This document shows, piece after piece, positions 1 through 15,400 of a DNA stretch of 64,000 bases. The translations under genes and the position numbers were made by a program. How positions within the stretch are numbered: the first letter of the stretch is position 1; the number at the start of each line of letters is the position of its first letter. The DNA is from Pyrocephalus nanus (taxonomy: Eukaryota; Chordata; Aves; Passeriformes; Tyrannidae), in the NCBI GenBank assembly GCA_038380795.1, contig CM076266.1, positions 36,965,425 through 37,029,424 on the forward strand. Reading direction: 5' to 3'. The notes beneath the pieces are model-generated. The model made no database searches. It was given only the letters and a program-made list of their open reading frames with translations, and had not been told where the DNA came from.

Positions 1-3000
1 CTGCAGTAAGAGAAGAAAAGCCATCTCGACACATGATATGGAAAAGTCCTCGCCAAATGGCTGAGGCTGAGCAGAAGCATTTTTCAAATGGCGAAGATCG
101 GGCATTTATCCCTCTGCACAACTAAGACAGTAACTCACTGGTAGAACAGTCTCATTAAAGAAGAGAAGTAAGCTCAATCTATCTTGGAATCAGAGCAGTC
201 AGAAAAATGGAGAAAAAGTTTTAGAAGTTGCCTAATTGGAGAATTAAGGCAAACCAAGCTGGAGGCACTTGATGCATGCTATTGTGAGATTTTTTTTTTT
301 TGTATGGCTGAGTGCATGGAACTCAGAGGGGAACTGGATGTTGCAAAGTGGTTCAAACCAGATTTTCCTGAATGTTACAGTGTCTACTCAGGTACAAGGA
401 CCGGATCTACTCTGGAGCTCTTTCATACTATTGTTGTGAGGATGCAGTGTGTGCTCTCAGCTAGGGACCTAACTCCATCACAGAAGGGTGATGCACCTTC
501 TATCCCGAGTCTCCATTTTGAGCAAAGGGGGTAAAAATGAGAAGTTTCTCAGAGATCTCTGATAGAGGAGGAAAAGGAAAGAGATTCTCTTAATTTTATC
601 CTCTGTTGGTAAAGATAGGGGCTCCTTGCCCCTTACAAAGCTGCTATTCTCAGGTGCCAAAGGCAGGAGCAATTTCCTCTTCCTTTCAGTCCACTCAAAA
701 AGAGAGGAGTCGGGGAATCCTGTGTTACTCAACAGCGTTAAGAAGAGCTAGTATAAAGCCTTCCCCCTGCCCTCCCATCCCATATTAAAACACCAGCCAC
801 TTTTTGGAGAGGAATGAGTCAGCCACCTCACAGTTTCAAATGAGCAGGTTTCAGACAGTAGTTGGTGAGGTGCTCAGCTCACACCCAGGCATATTTTCTT
901 CCAGAAGCTATCAAGTAGTGAGAATTGCAGTCAGCTACAGCTGTGGTATTCAGGGAAAGGCAAAATTTGAATTTTTTTTTTTCTTTTTAAGCCACTGGAA
1001 GCCAATCTGTGGGATATAATAAGTGGGAAGTCACAAACACCCAAAAGCAGACTGTACTGCAGTAATGGAAACCAGATAGAATGAAAAAAAAAGTAGAGGT
1101 GTATTTTATCACTACATTTACACTTTCAGGAAGGTAAAAAATATGCCTGGAAAATGTACCTACCTATGTAGCTTAAAAAAAAATATTTTAAAAAGTAGTA
1201 TCAGCCTCAAATTGGCCAGGTTGCCCTAGAAGTGTGATTGCAGTGTATGTCAATCTCTTTTGCCACTTGCCCTGACTAACTTTTGAACCTGCTGACTGAT
1301 TCTAGCTGAAATTGATGGAGCAAGAGTGTAAGTACCATGGAATTTGGTAGCTGGACTGAGGTGAGAGATGCAGTCTGAGCTGCTGTGATCTCTCTCTCCT
1401 GACCAGCCTGGCAGCAATATCTTCTGCCTCCTTCACAAGTAGTGTAAAGGAAATAAGGGGATAGGAGGGTAAAGGAGGAGAAATAGGGGTGAGGGATGGA
1501 AGTGTGAAAGGTCTGGAGGGATGACTGGGCTTATTGAAGGGGGAATGAGGTGTTCAGAAAGACAGAACACAAGTGAATAGGAAACCGGGCATGCCTGATT
1601 CCAGGGCTCACAGAAAAAAACCCCTCTATGTAACTGTCTCCAAGTGTTTTGTGTCAACAAGAAGTATCTGGAATTTCAGAGATTTATTCTTTAATGTGTT
1701 CATAGATTTTAGTGCTTAAAATTTCAAGGCATTGCATATCTTTGCTATGGGACTCCCTTTAACCCCCTTGCTGCTGGTCCTTCTTGCATCTTCTGTGCTG
1801 CGGCAGAAGGTGACTGTTTTCCTTTGCTGTGCCGGTGCTCCATAGGCAGAAACCAGGGTATCTGTGTTGGGGTTTCTGAAGCATAGAGTGGGAAAAAGCC
1901 AAAAGAAAGACTTTTTCTTGTCCTGGGAAGGCAAGAGGGGAAATAATGAGGAAAACTAAGGGTGGCATAGCGTGGTTTTTATGGTGATAGCTTAAATAAA
2001 AGAAATAAAATGATTAAACGAAAAACCACAAGATAAGGGGGGAAGATATTTCAGTGCCTCAAATTGGAGACAAGTCTATTGGTTTCTCAAGTGACATTTT
2101 TTCCAAAAAGACCTATGTCTTTAAATTCTTAGTGTGTAAAGGCAAAATCTCTACTGGGGGATGCTTTAGAGAGATAATTTTATATAGGAATTGAATTTGG
2201 AACCTTTGTTGCACTTTATCACAGTTGACTGTGGAAAAAGCTGTCTTCAATGTCATTTACTCCAAGATTACTCAGAGCAACATCTGAGAACTTTGCAGGC
2301 AGAATCCTGGCATAGAATCCCAGTCTGAGACTTGAAATGTTGAGGCTCAACATGTTTGCTTGCTGCCAGTGAATTAAGAAGGCTAAGAAAAAAAAACCCA
2401 CAAAGCAGCCCATGTTTTCAGTAATTCTAAATTTTTTGGCTCCCAAAGAAAAGGTGCATTTATTTTTTTTTCCATGGAGCAGCTCTGAATTGCTTTTTTT
2501 CCAGTCTGGATCCCTGCTGCCACCACTTTTTTTTCCTCTTCATTCCATGCTCCTCTTCCAAAAAAGCTACCCATAAAAGAGCATGCCTCCTCATATGTAT
2601 GTGCTTTAGGGAAGGAGACCCAGTGATGTACTGGGTTAAAAAGATTTTCATGTATGTTTCCTGAGCATTCTTCTCTCCAGATTGTCAGGAGTGTCCCCAT
2701 TTCCACTTTGACTTCTGAAACAAGGCAGCAAGGGTTGAGTAACCTTGACTGGACTGTCTGTTCTGATGTTGCTCTGATTAATCCTGCTATGACCAACACA
2801 TTGTGATGCCCATAATTCTCTTAGTTAATAAGGGAAAAGCTGGGATTGCCACACACCTAATGTAAGATATTAAAATACTCCCCAGTGAGGGTTTTCCACA
2901 ACCAGCCTGGGTGACCTTGTTCAGAAAGTTAAAAAAGGGCAATGATGACAGTGGCAATGCTTTTTTCTCTATTTGTGTACATGAACACATACTAAAAAAA

Positions 3001-3276
3001 AAGTGTTGCTTTTCTAGAAAAAAGAGAGATGTTATGGACATAGAATTCCTTAAAGGTTACTGTAAGAATTAAAAAAAAAAATTATATATTCCACAAAAAT
3101 AATGCTTCCAATTCTGGAATGTCTGTTTTTGGCAGGCAGATCTTACACTAGCCTCTAGCTCATGGAAGCTGTTGGAGAACCTGCTCCAATAGTTTCTTAA
3201 TCTGGAATTTCTTTTGCTTCCTGTAATTTTCACATTCACATATTAGTGATATTCAATATCCATATAATAGCTACGG

Positions 3277-3337
3277 TATACTATATATATTGGGTATATT
3301 ATATATTATATATATATAAAATATAGTATGGTATATT
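3277..3337. repeat. AT-rich repeat with inverted arms
   Basis: This is an almost pure AT tract. ATACTATAT (3278-3286) and ATATAGTAT (3321-3329) are complementary arms around TATATTATATATTATATATA, so it could form a cruciform. Confidence 0.75.
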
Positions 3338-6300
3338 TTTGGGCCAAAAATAATTAGTTCTATTTCTTAATAATCTTGTTCCTTTAAATGATGGTAAGCA
3401 CAGCATTTATCAACATTCCCAGATATTTTAAAGGGCTGTTCCTGAAAATAAATACTGTATCTTAGTATTACATATTAGCTGTTATTATATATTAGCTTTA
3501 TTCTATATTATGTATATATCTGTAAGATAAGGCCATTTTGTTCTGAATTTGGAAGACTGCTTTCTACTTGTTGCTGTGCCTTCAATATCACTTAAGACTG
3601 AAAAGAGATAAGAAGGCAATTTCTGTAAATCCTCCGATAATTCACGTTTGATCCTTGATAGCTTGTTTAGAAACATGTCTACATTGTTTAAACAAAAAGA
3701 GAAGTCAACGGATACTAAGATTTACTAATGGACAGATATTTATTTCATATTTTTGATGTTTACTTTTTCTCTTATTACTTCTCTGGAAGTGATGTCACTT
3801 GTCAGAAGAAATTAATAATGCTCTGTTCCTTAGTAGCAGCAACAGGAAGTCACATTTCTGATCATGTGCTTCTCTTTGGAAGAGAATCTGGATAAACCTC
3901 AAGTCCCATTTGTGCCAAAAATATTTGTCATTTCATCCCATATGAGAGATTCAAGTGTCAGAAGAGGGACTGAGGCTGACCTCCTGTCCTTCATGGTGGT
4001 ATCTAAACAGTGGGAAAGATTTGCAAATATCCAGTGGGAAGAGATAAAAATAAGAGCTGGTGCTAGCACCATCTTCTTTCTCTGGGATTAGACTAGCCAC
4101 AACACAGCAGCAATTTTTATCAAGTTTGGTCATTCCATGGGCAAGCAAAGGATGGGACAGTGTGTTACAGTTTGGTGTTGCCCCTTCCCAAGGTCCAGAC
4201 ATTTGAATTTCTTCTTCAATCAGTGATGGCCAATTGCTGAAGCTTCCCCTTCACTGAAGGGTGGCAATGGAAGTAACTCAATGTTCGTCTCCTGGGGCAA
4301 ATTGATGGTGACTCTTTGTAGCATTAGTATGGGGGGCTTTCTAAAGACCCAGTGGTTTAATATTCCTGTTGCTCATCAGCTCAGGAGTGCAGACAGGCTG
4401 GTTACAAATCACTGCCTCTCCTGTCCCTCTTGCCCAATGGAAGAGGCTGAAGCACAGCCTGAGGTGACTGCACTATTGGAAGACAATGTTCCATTTTATT
4501 GCTGCTCTGAACAGAGCAGCAGAACTTCCCCTGAAGTGACAGTACAGCACTTGCATTTTTAAAAAGATTTAAAATAGAGAAAAAATTGATTACTGAGGCT
4601 GAACATACACAGACCACATGTTCAGATTTAACAATAGTTCCTTGTTTTGAAGTGTCTCCTTCAGAAGATGTGGAATCTAACCACATTAATGTTTGTAATT
4701 CTTTTTGGAGAGTGTATTTCAAAACCACTCTCCTCAGCTTCTGGCTTGGACAGTCTCCTTTGCCAGAACAAGTTCCCTGGACTCCTTTATTACACCACCA
4801 GAAGTTCTCAAGCTTGATTTTGAGAGAAAAAAGTAAAGCCCTGTAAAAGCAAGTAATTAGACTGAACGGAAGGCCCCAAAGCTAAGGAAGATAAAGCTCA
4901 AAGCACCATTGCCAGAGATACACCCATGAGGCCTTAGCAAAGTCATAGATAAGAAAGCTGCAAAATACTGAACTAGAAAAATGACTCTACTTAGCAAGTC
5001 CCTCCTAAGCACACACTGTGAAATCTTACTCAGAGCTGCAAAGCTGAGGTAGTGGGACCTCTTGAACCAAGGGATGAACTAAGAGCCAAAAGCTGCTACA
5101 CTGAAATCTGTGCTTTGCTTCTACCTCATTGCCCACAGTCAGTGTCACTACATCCCTGTGTTGCTATGTGTAAATGCAAATCACATGCTGATCTGCCCAC
5201 CTGAGTGAAGGATTCCTTAAAGTCAAGGGCATTTGGAAGCTCAGGCTTTGGCAACTAAATATGATGAAATTTCTAGCACTATCTTTTCTGCCTTTGTTTT
5301 ACCTATGCAGATGATTTCAAAATCCTGCAGTTTTTAGATCAAGAAGTCTCAACTATCAAGACCTCTATAAAAGCGACTTTGACATTGTGCCACAGAATAA
5401 TGTTCAAGGAAAGAAGGCTGATGATTGCGAACAGAAAGCAATTTTTTAAAAGCTTTTTCATGCCATTTCTGCTATTGTTTCTGTCTCTCATGGCTGTGTA
5501 GTTTTTTCCCAATAGCTGTCTTTTCTGTGTTTGCCACCGAGATCAATAAAGAGATGTTAATGAAAGGAAAATCTGCTAGAGGTTGTAATTTTCTTTTGGG
5601 ATTTATTTATCCCAGGCTTTGGCTGCAACACCTCACTGGCCCTGACTACTATGCAAAAATAGGCCTGATCTCGTCTTGTCATGGACACACGCTTGGGCAC
5701 AACCCTGACCTTCAGTGACAGTACCACTAGCACAAGTGTGTCTCCTTAACATCCCCTTACCACACCCACTCCTCTACAAACTGACTTCTGAGGGCAGTTA
5801 GGTATACAAAATACATAGTGCATCAATATTACTATTCCAAATAAACCACCATGAGACCATATTTACAAAACAACCCTAATTACCACAGCCACTGACACAC
5901 CACTCTTGAACAAGACAGAGCTGCATTTCTGTCCTAAAGCCTCTGTTTGTGCATCTTTGCCTTCCTTTCTGGAAATCGAAGAGTGTCCACATGTACAGAC
6001 ATTTGTGCAATGGCAGAGGAAATAAGGACTCAGTGGAAGCCAGGAGAAGGGATCTCACCTACTGCTGAGATGTAAACATTAATCCATCTGGGTACAGCAT
6101 TTAACTCTGCAGTGGTGGAGGGCAGATAGTGAAGAACTTTCCACTATTTTGGCTAACAAATGCCAAACACATCAACACAAGAGATTTTCAGTACACCAGG
6201 CAACAGGACCACTGATGGACCCACCAACTGGGCTGTATAAAAATAGTGAGGCAGATAACCAGCTCAGTAACATGGATTCAAGTTCAACAGAATATACACT

Positions 6301-9099
6301 GCTAATGGAAGGAAAAAGCATCCTCTGATACTCCATGTGGCTGTTGTTTTCATTAGGTTCAGTGAAAGCAAGCCCAAAAACCCCCCCTCCAGGTATCCTG
6401 CTGAAAATAAAACAGACAGTTCAATGCTCATTATTGTGTGTTTTGCCTGTACCTATGTGTGGGCTGAGAATCCTTTTTACTAAGTTTCTTGCCTTTTAGA
6501 TTTATCACAAACACATGTATAGGCGAAACGTGAGGCACAGACCTTTCAGAAGGCAAACTAATGTAAGCACTTAAGCCTCCTGACTGTCAGGTCTGTTTCC
6601 AAATAACCTTTTGTCTTCTTGTTCCAGCTACTAAATTACAGATCAAGTGAAAAATGTAATTATACCCCAAAAGGCCATGGATAGCATCTTGAAATACACT
6701 GAGTTGTGAACACAACAACAACAGTAAAAAGATAAATTAGCATTACCTGTGGTGCATAGCTAATCCAAAATGCTCCACAGTCCCACATGAATTATTATAG
6801 AACTGTTTCCTATTTGCCAATTTCTCTCTTGCAGGGGGACAAGTAACCCTCTCCTACTTCCTCAGCTCTTTTTTAAGTCTTCTGAAAAACGTATCTTCCC
6901 TGTTGCAATAAATACTCAGTTATACTGTTACTGAATTCTACTGTATTTGTTTTTTTCCCTTGAGGATGACGCAGAACTTGTGTTCCTTAAAGTAATATGA
7001 AGATGAGAATATCAAGACTTATTTTCTATGCACAAATTTATGTTTTAAATTTTCTTGGAAGGAAAAAAATATCAAAAATCTATAGGAATATATTCTTTTC
7101 TGAGCTCTGAGTATGTTATGATGGATTCGAAGTGCTATCAAATACTGAATTAACTTATTTTTTCACCTGTTTATTGGAATATTAAATATTCAAGGACGTT
7201 TCCTAGATTCTTGCACACATCTCTAAAAATACAACTATTCAAAATACTAAATTATTCTTAGCAGCAACTGACAAGATAAAAGTAGGTGGTGGTGTTAGAG
7301 TGTAAACCTCTACAACTGTTAACTCAATTTACATACACTCAGGAAGGCTGCTGATGGCTGAAATTTTTAATCTCCTTTTTCTTATTAATGTCATGATTCC
7401 TATCTTCATTCAAGTATTTGAAGTCATGTAAAAGGAAAATAGACAAGCGGTAAAATGGAAAAATATTAACATTTCTGTCACTGTCCCTTTATTTGCAATC
7501 TTCTACCTCAAATATAATTTGCAGAAGAATCAAGCTCACCATCTCCACCTATTAGCACCAAAGAGGGTTCTCTGAGTTTCAGAAGATATGAATATTTTTT
7601 ACTCCATAGATAGCTCAGGCACTAGCTGATACAGTCCAATTGGACTCCCAAGTCCAGTCTTGAATTTTGCTGTAAGCGAGATGTTCTGCTTGTGCAGTAG
7701 AAACTCTAGATACTAAATTGAACTAAATGGACTGATTTATACCCATTACAAAATTCTACTTAAAAGACACTTCTGATGTGCAGTGCTTTAATCTCTCCAT
7801 TACTGTCAACCAGTAAAATGCATGTGCAAAAATCTCCAGGTAAGCTGGTTGGAGCACTAATCCACATGCTCTGTGAACTGCACTTGAGCTGATGTATTGA
7901 GCAAACTGCCTGGAATGGCTGTACAAGCTGCCTATGCTGTACCTGCTCAGCTGGCTGGCTCACCGTAGCCCCATGGCAATGGACTGTGGGTGTATATCAC
8001 AACATACTTGTCCACATTTCTAGTTCTGGGCAGCTCTAATAGGACAGCAATGTGCCTCGACCCATGGCTATGCAGGCTTGCTCTCATTTCAACTGGGGCA
8101 GTATCACACTGTGACCGGCAAAGGAAGAAAATGCTACAGGTACCCTAGTTATTTTATTTTTTTTAAATTTGCAACATAAAATTTAATCAGAAATAGAACA
8201 AAGGAAATTATAGAAGGTTTTTTAATTTTCTCACAAAATTCACTGTCTAGAGGTGGACGACACAGAGCTTGTGCACTGCTCGCATGTGGAGAAGGAAACA
8301 AGCCACTGAATTGAGAGCTCATTAAAAAAAACACATATAGAAAAATTCCCTACAAAGTATGATGTTGAAGTTATATGAAATCCTGCATTGCATGCATAAA
8401 AAGCTAGTTAAATCACATGATGACTTGACTTTATTCAACTGGGATTTTGCCAGCCCACAAAGAAACCACAATCCAGACTTTTCCCTTAATTCCTTGTACT
8501 TTGAGGTCTACAAGAAACCAAATCATACCAACAATGTCCTTGAAAATACACTCTCTTTAGTCTAATCTCTGGCAGTATACTTCATTTTCAGCCATTCTGG
8601 AAGTGCCTTAAACTCTGTCTGTAAATTCACTTGGTCTCACATTCAGCAATGCATTATAGACCAGATGGATTTAGGAAAGTGCATTGATTGGATTGACGAA
8701 ATTAAAGTGAGGGAAAGAGGGAAATAAAGGGAAATTATTTTTCACCTACTTCCTAAAATATATCAATAAATAGAATTCATTTATTTGAAAGAGTTGCCCA
8801 GGTGTTTCTCTGTGTACTTAGGTTGTAAACCACAGCTTTGTGAATGCAGGCCAGCAGCAGCCAGGGATCGAGCCACTCCATACAGGACAGCTGTTCACTG
8901 CCCAAACTACATGCTGGTCTACTAGTATTTTTCTGAGAGCTGCAAAAATAACAGCCATAAAAACCTTAGAGAACACTGGCATCAGAACTACTGAAAATGA
9001 AAACAGGCATCAGTGTGGTACAAACCTGACCAGACTCTCCTGATGCCAGAGCACAGATGTTTTGGACACAGTTTTGATGTCCTAAGGCAAGCTGTTCAA

Positions 9100-9441
9100 A
9101 TCATAGAATCACAGAATCATAGAATGGTTTGGTTTGGAGGAGACCTTAAAAATCATCTAATTCCAAGCCCCCTGTCATGGGCAGGGACACCTTTCACTAG
9201 ACTAGGTTGCTCAGAGCTACATCCAACTCGACCTTGAACACTTCAAGGGATGTGGCAGCCACAACTTCTCTTGGCAACCTCTATTGGTGCTTCAGCACCC
9301 TCACAGTACAGAATTTCTTCCTATCATCTAATCCAACCCTACTCTCTTTCAGTTTGAGGCCATTCCCCCTTGTCCTGTCACTACATGCCCTTATAAAGAG
9401 TCTGTCTCCATCTTTCTTAGAGGCTCTCTTCAGATATTGGA
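9100..9441 (-). mobile_element. CR1 LINE, 5'-truncated 3' end
   Basis: Read on the plus strand this begins with the tandem ATCATAGAATCACAGAATC block, the reverse complement of the avian CR1 3' tail. It continues through the usual CR1 3' segment (GGCAGGGACACC, CTAGGTTGCTC, TTGAACACTTC, GGCAACCT and TTGTCCTGTCACTACA-type landmarks). The element therefore lies on the minus strand, the same orientation as CHN2. It is truncated at its 5' end near 9441 and contains no intact reverse transcriptase. Apparent open frames across it are artefacts. Confidence 0.93.
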
Positions 9442-12400
9442 ATACCAACAGCACTTAGGTCCAGCTTTTGCCCTACCACATTCCCTGGTATCATATACTG
9501 TAATAGCTACAGCCTGCTTATTGTGGGTGAGGAGAGGATGGAAAAGATTTACCTTTGAAGGTGACAGGCATGTCTGGGGCACAATAGTGTTAGGCAAGCA
9601 AAGGATGTATCCTTATAATCCTGTTTCCATGGCAAGGTCTATTTTCCACATTCCTCAGCACTGGCATGAGCCTACTCCAGCTCAGATATATATATATTTA
9701 GCCCCCTTTTTACATGGCCAACTTTGTTTGTAAGAGTTCACACCAAATAGCTGTAACCAGTTCTGTCAACTCAGAGATCCACACATGAGTTACAGCAGAG
9801 CAGGCTGACAGATGACAGGATTCATCCCAGAATTCTGGCTGGTGGGGGATGTGGGTCAGCGACCTACAACTCCCTTCCAGGGAGAGCTGTAATAACCCGT
9901 GCAACCAGCAATACAGATATCTCTTGTACTAAGAAATTTAACTTCACATTATCTGCAATTAGTCCAAAGTATCTATTTGTCTTTTTAAAATATCTATAGC
10001 AAGAAATAAGAATTTTCAGACCAGACATAATAAACATAGGATTTTTTTGGTAGAGGCTAAGTGCTCTGTCCTGGTGATGGCTGTGGCACTGGCTTTTCTC
10101 AACAATGAGCTTTGTGAAAAGACATTTCTTCACACAACAAAAGATAGTTGCTTTTATTCTTTCACTGATGGAGAAGCAAGAGCATACATAAAACTGCAGC
10201 CTGGTTGATGAAGCAAGTGTCACAGAGACATGCAGAATAAAGGCATATTTTCTGCCAATGAGCATTTAGCCCTAACCACTGGATGCCATTACCTTAAAAA
10301 ACCAGCTCTGAAATCAAAAGCTGTGCTTTTCATTCACATAAGGATTAATGTTAGGTTGTCTTAATTTGAATTTTTAAATGCATTATATATGTATTATATA
10401 TCCAGCCTTTCAGACACGCAAAACAAGTAAATCATACTATGTCTTTGCATATTAATCCCTCTCACTATTTACACAAGTCCTTTCAGACTGGGCCCTTCTG
10501 TCGACTGTTGCTGTGTACATACCTATTCCCTACCACTCTTTTCATAATCTCTGTTTTAAACAAAAGTGACTTTGAGAACCTAAAGACTAACTCTAAGGCT
10601 GAAGTAAGCAATGGTGTCTTTGTGTCACATTTTTTAAGAACAAGATAATGCTTGTTGTTAAAAAAAGGCATCAGGTGATCACGTTCCCACGAAGCCACTC
10701 AGTGCACAAGCATAAATGGGTATCAGCAGTGTAAAATACCCTAATTCAGTCCCTAGAAACTCTAACGTAAATATGCCACCTAGTGTTTAATTGGGACAAT
10801 TTCATTCATAAATCATCGTGATCGATTCCTCCTAGGCTGTTCCCCGCAAGTCTAGGTTGTATAGAGTCTACCAGAGTTATATGGAAATGCCTTCTCCAGA
10901 TTTGTCCCATCCCTCCTCTTCCCAGAAGCTCCATCTCAACTTCTTGTTGAGGAAATATTTTGCTCCTCATGGACTCTGACAAATGGCCAAGCTACACTCC
11001 CAGCCCATCTTTCTTTCTTGAGGAGCCCAAAGCTCAGACTGCCATGAGAAGTGCAGAAGGCACTGAAAATTGACCCTGGAGAGTCACTCCTGCTGTCAAG
11101 GTCCCAAACAAGCCTTACAGACTTCAGAAAAGCTGCCTTATACTATCAGCCAAATGGCACCTGGCCTGGACTTCCCACATCTCCCTGCCTACAGGTACTG
11201 AGCATAATTAACCTGGGAAGGTGAAGCACTATTTCTGGCTTACAGCTTGCCAAAAGGGGATGAGTTACCACAGCAATAGGTACTGTTTTGATGGATGGAT
11301 GAACAAGCAGAAAATCAGGGAAAGAGGCTTTCAAAATGTAACATCTCCACAAGCAGTGGAGACAATTTCTCCTGAAGGTATGGCAATGTCACCTCCAGCC
11401 CCTGTTTAATAGTGGCACACCTGGCTTAAACACAAACAACTCTCCCCAAAGAAGAGCTACTGCAGGTATGTGGCTTGGCTCCTTTCTATATGCTTAAAAC
11501 ATGCCAAATTGTCTTCTTACAAATTCTAATTGAGATTCTCTTGATATTTCTGCCATATACACTCATTATGTTCCTAGGGATTAAATTCTTATACTGAGTG
11601 ACATCATACCCCAAACCATCCTGAGTTTTTGGTAATGTCTTGTTTGCACTTTTTCCAGATCAATAAAAATCTTAAATGAAATTCCTGTCCCTGCAGTACT
11701 TCATCAGCCACCTTTCCCCAGCTTATCAAGTTGTTGTCTATCTCTATTCTTTGCTTGAAATTCCTCTACCTATTTTTGGTCCATGAAACCATGTTCATGA
11801 GCCAACCAATTTGAATTAATGTCAAGAGTGCGATTCCATGAGACATTGTACTACTTTGCTAAAAATCCAATTATTCTGCATCTGCTGCATTCTTTTCATT
11901 CAGTACTTTTGTAAATCTACCAAAAAGGCAATCAAGTCTAACTGGCAGTATTCATTCTTTATAAGCCCTGCTGACGACTGTGCACAGTCCCACTGTTCTC
12001 CAGGGCTGAGAATACACTATAAGAAAGAGCCCACTGTTACGAATTGTACTTCTCACACCACAGCGTCCTCTTTCCCAAATATGAGCAGTTATAAAAAAAT
12101 ACTGGTTCCTGACCTTTGTAGTCAAAACTCAGCTGAGAACAGTCAACAGCATGTGCTTCTCTACGGCCAGTACTAGCTGTCATCCCGCTGAGGCTGCTGC
12201 CTTCTCCTGCCTGGCAGCACTGTCGAGTTCTACTCCCTGAGACTGTGTCTGACTGACAGCTGCTGACCCAGCCTGAAGGTGACCAGGAAGATACCTGCAC
12301 CTGAATTCCCAGTATCCCAGCTATGGGGTGTGGGTGCAGGCTGCTAACCTGGCTCTCTGTGGTGAGAGCCCAGATAAAAAGAGGACATTTGCTGGGGCTC

Positions 12401-15400
12401 TGCACCTGAGTTCAGTCAAGTGCCCACATGCCTCAGGGGTGAAACCTACTGCACCTGGGGTATGGAAGAAGACACTCAGTGAATATGACATAGACATTCT
12501 ATGGTCAGAAAGGACAATATCTAAAGCATGATGGGACAAGTGCTGGTCAGCTCATAGGGACATAGAAAACCAGGCTTTTCTTGGCAGGTCTGAAGAGGAT
12601 ATAGAAGAGGAAGAACTTAGTGTATCATGGCTACCATGAAGCATTTTGTGGAAGCCTTGGACATTAGGCTTGTGGCTGCAGTTAATTTCTCTCTAGTGCA
12701 GTGGCAATTCTGAATTGAAGGTGGAATGTACCCTTCTCACACTGGGAGGAATCAAATAACTGCTCCGTAGCTACATTAGTAAGATGTCTTCATCTAGCCA
12801 GGATGAATCAGAGCCTAAATAATGTATTTTAGACCCAGAAAACCAGAGAGAAAAGGACTAGAAAATACTGTAGGAAGTTTTTCTCCTGTCTGCCTCAGGT
12901 ATATATCCATGCCATTTATTCCAGATGTTTTCTAACACGTTCCTATGCCTTACAATGAGGGTGATTTTGTCATCCCCTCCCAGGCACTCTATCCCAGTGT
13001 TTTACTGTTAGTTTTTCTCCTCCCCTTAACAGCTAACCTGCAATGTTCATCACTGTATTTCAGTTCTATCATCTCTTGTGATGTCCATCATGAACACAGA
13101 AGACAGGTTATTTTTTCCTTATAATTAGCCAAGAAAATGTATGACCTAAACATGCATGTGACTAAACATTTTCTAATAAAAAATATAAAGCAAAAATACT
13201 AGTCACTATTTAAATACTTTCCTTTTGACATGAATTCAAAGTCCTCCACTAACAGAAATTAATACCTTTCTTATACTTAAGAAGTAAAACACTTGTCTTC
13301 AAAGATCAGAACATGGCAGTTCAAAGGTGCTTGTAAAATTTTAGTGCCTATTGCTACACAGTGTCTCGAGATTCATGCAAGATAATCAAGTATAGATTTT
13401 TACTTAAAAAATGCCTTTTCATTTTCCAATGGCTAGTCAAATGAAATGTTTGTGCTGAAGGTTCCATCCCAATCCCTATGGAAGTTTGTTTATACAAATT
13501 TAATGCCATCAAACTGTGTAAAGAGTACAAAAGCCAAGATAAAATACCCTCATGTAAGCTTTTATTTTTAATACATTAAAGCAAGCATGGGTTTTATGCA
13601 ACAAACATTTAGCTTTAGTAGAATTATTAACATGCTCATAACAGGAAAATACCCTGGAGAAAAAGCTTAATTTATGTATTCAGCAGACCCTAGCTACAGA
13701 CAGAGAACTGTACTTGAACAGCCAAGTGGCATTTGCCTTAGGACTATTATAAGCACTTCTGCTTTCAATCTATGGTTGGGGTATTCAGACACAAAGGTTT
13801 CACATCAATTCCATTTGGCTACCTTTCAAAAACTCTGGATTGGGAAGCACTTTGGTTGTAACAAACTTCATATTTACCTTTGCTCCATATGCTTAGCAAT
13901 GCCCTGAGTTGCTCCAAGACTCAGTGAAATCCTTGGGGGCCTTCCCCTTAATTCAGTAGTATTTGGATCAGATTATACCCATTGCATCATGTAATTTGTG
14001 TAAATCAGTATTGTCTCCAACTTACAAGCTCTCTTCAGGCATAATCATATCACTTATATGCTTAAGGCAAAAATGAATTCTAAGCTGACAGTAATAACAT
14101 AACATAAACAAGGAACCTGGAGAGATGTTAACAGTTCAGGGAAGCAAAGTAAGCAAATACTTTGCAATGGAACCTCTCTTTCTCTTGATTCCCCCAATTT
14201 CCACTACTGTTAAAATTAATCCAAATTATTCCTTTCAAAAATCCTTGCCTAATGAGGCAAAATATTAGGTAATAGGAGTGCCACAGTCAACTACAAAGCG
14301 GTGTCCCTTATACTGTGCATAAACATAGACAGCTAGAGGGAAGGAATTGAAAGACACTTTCCATGATTTTACTATGGTAGCTTTCTTATTTTTATATCTT
14401 ATATATTGCCTATTTTATATTTATGATGCTTTAAACAAACAAAGAGCTGTGAAGAGATACAGCTGGAAAACACAAAAGAATGCCAATATTGAAGGGCAAA
14501 AGAAAATGATCAGCTGACTATATTTTTGAAATATAGAACTCTTTCTAAAATACGTATGCTAGTAGATCTACTATATTAATACAAACTCCTCCTCGCTGTG
14601 GTATAATACCAAAGAATATTCTGGATGGAATCACTGCTGAATTGCTAATAGTTATTTAAAGAAGACAGTCAGGTATGTAGTTAAGTACTCATGTCAGGGC
14701 ACGCTACAATTAAGTATCTACATGTAAGTAACCTGTGTGTAGAATACTACTCTTGCAGGACAAGCCCGAGTCACTGATGAAAGGAATTCATTACTCCTAA
14801 AGTCATTTTGATGTATTAGTTTGTTGCTTCTAGCAGCAAAAATGCCACACACCTTTTATCCCTGCATGTATTACTTAACTCTGCAGATAAAGGCCACCTT
14901 TGTGTATAAGCTTTATGTTGCTTTTATCACTGTGGTGTCTGAGCATCTTCTAGGCAAAATCAGTACTGCCAGGGAGAAGTCCCTTGTGAATTCTGTGGTT
15001 GTGCATACAGGAGTGAGACTGGAGCCTCTAATAAAAGATGATGGTCTGTTGTTAATGACCATGCAGAACTGAGCATTTTTATTTGTTCTGACCAAGCATG
15101 CTGCAAAAGGCAAGGAGTTGAAGGCAATGTAAAACACACCATGTCAAATTATCAGTGTGTTTCTAGCCCAGAGTCTGCAGGAACAGATGCTTCTGATTAT
15201 TATCTTCTTAACCCCAGGATCTGCTGCTGGGACAGTGCAGTACCCTGCAGCCCTCCTGTGGAAGGAAATGCTTAGCATCTGGATAGACATCCCAGCAGAG
15301 AATTAAACACTGTCTAGCAACCTGTAATAGGACCATTAGAGGTTTAGAGGAGCTGCAGAATGGGAAGAATAATGAATAAATGGAAGACTGAAAAGATTTC

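Noticed and set aside
2383..2799. 138-codon minus-strand frame in intron 6.
   Set aside because: Not similar to the C1 or RhoGAP parts of chimaerin, and composition follows A-rich intron runs.
9013..9458. Two overlapping plus-strand frames.
   Set aside because: They cross the antisense CR1 3' end and have no protein similarity.
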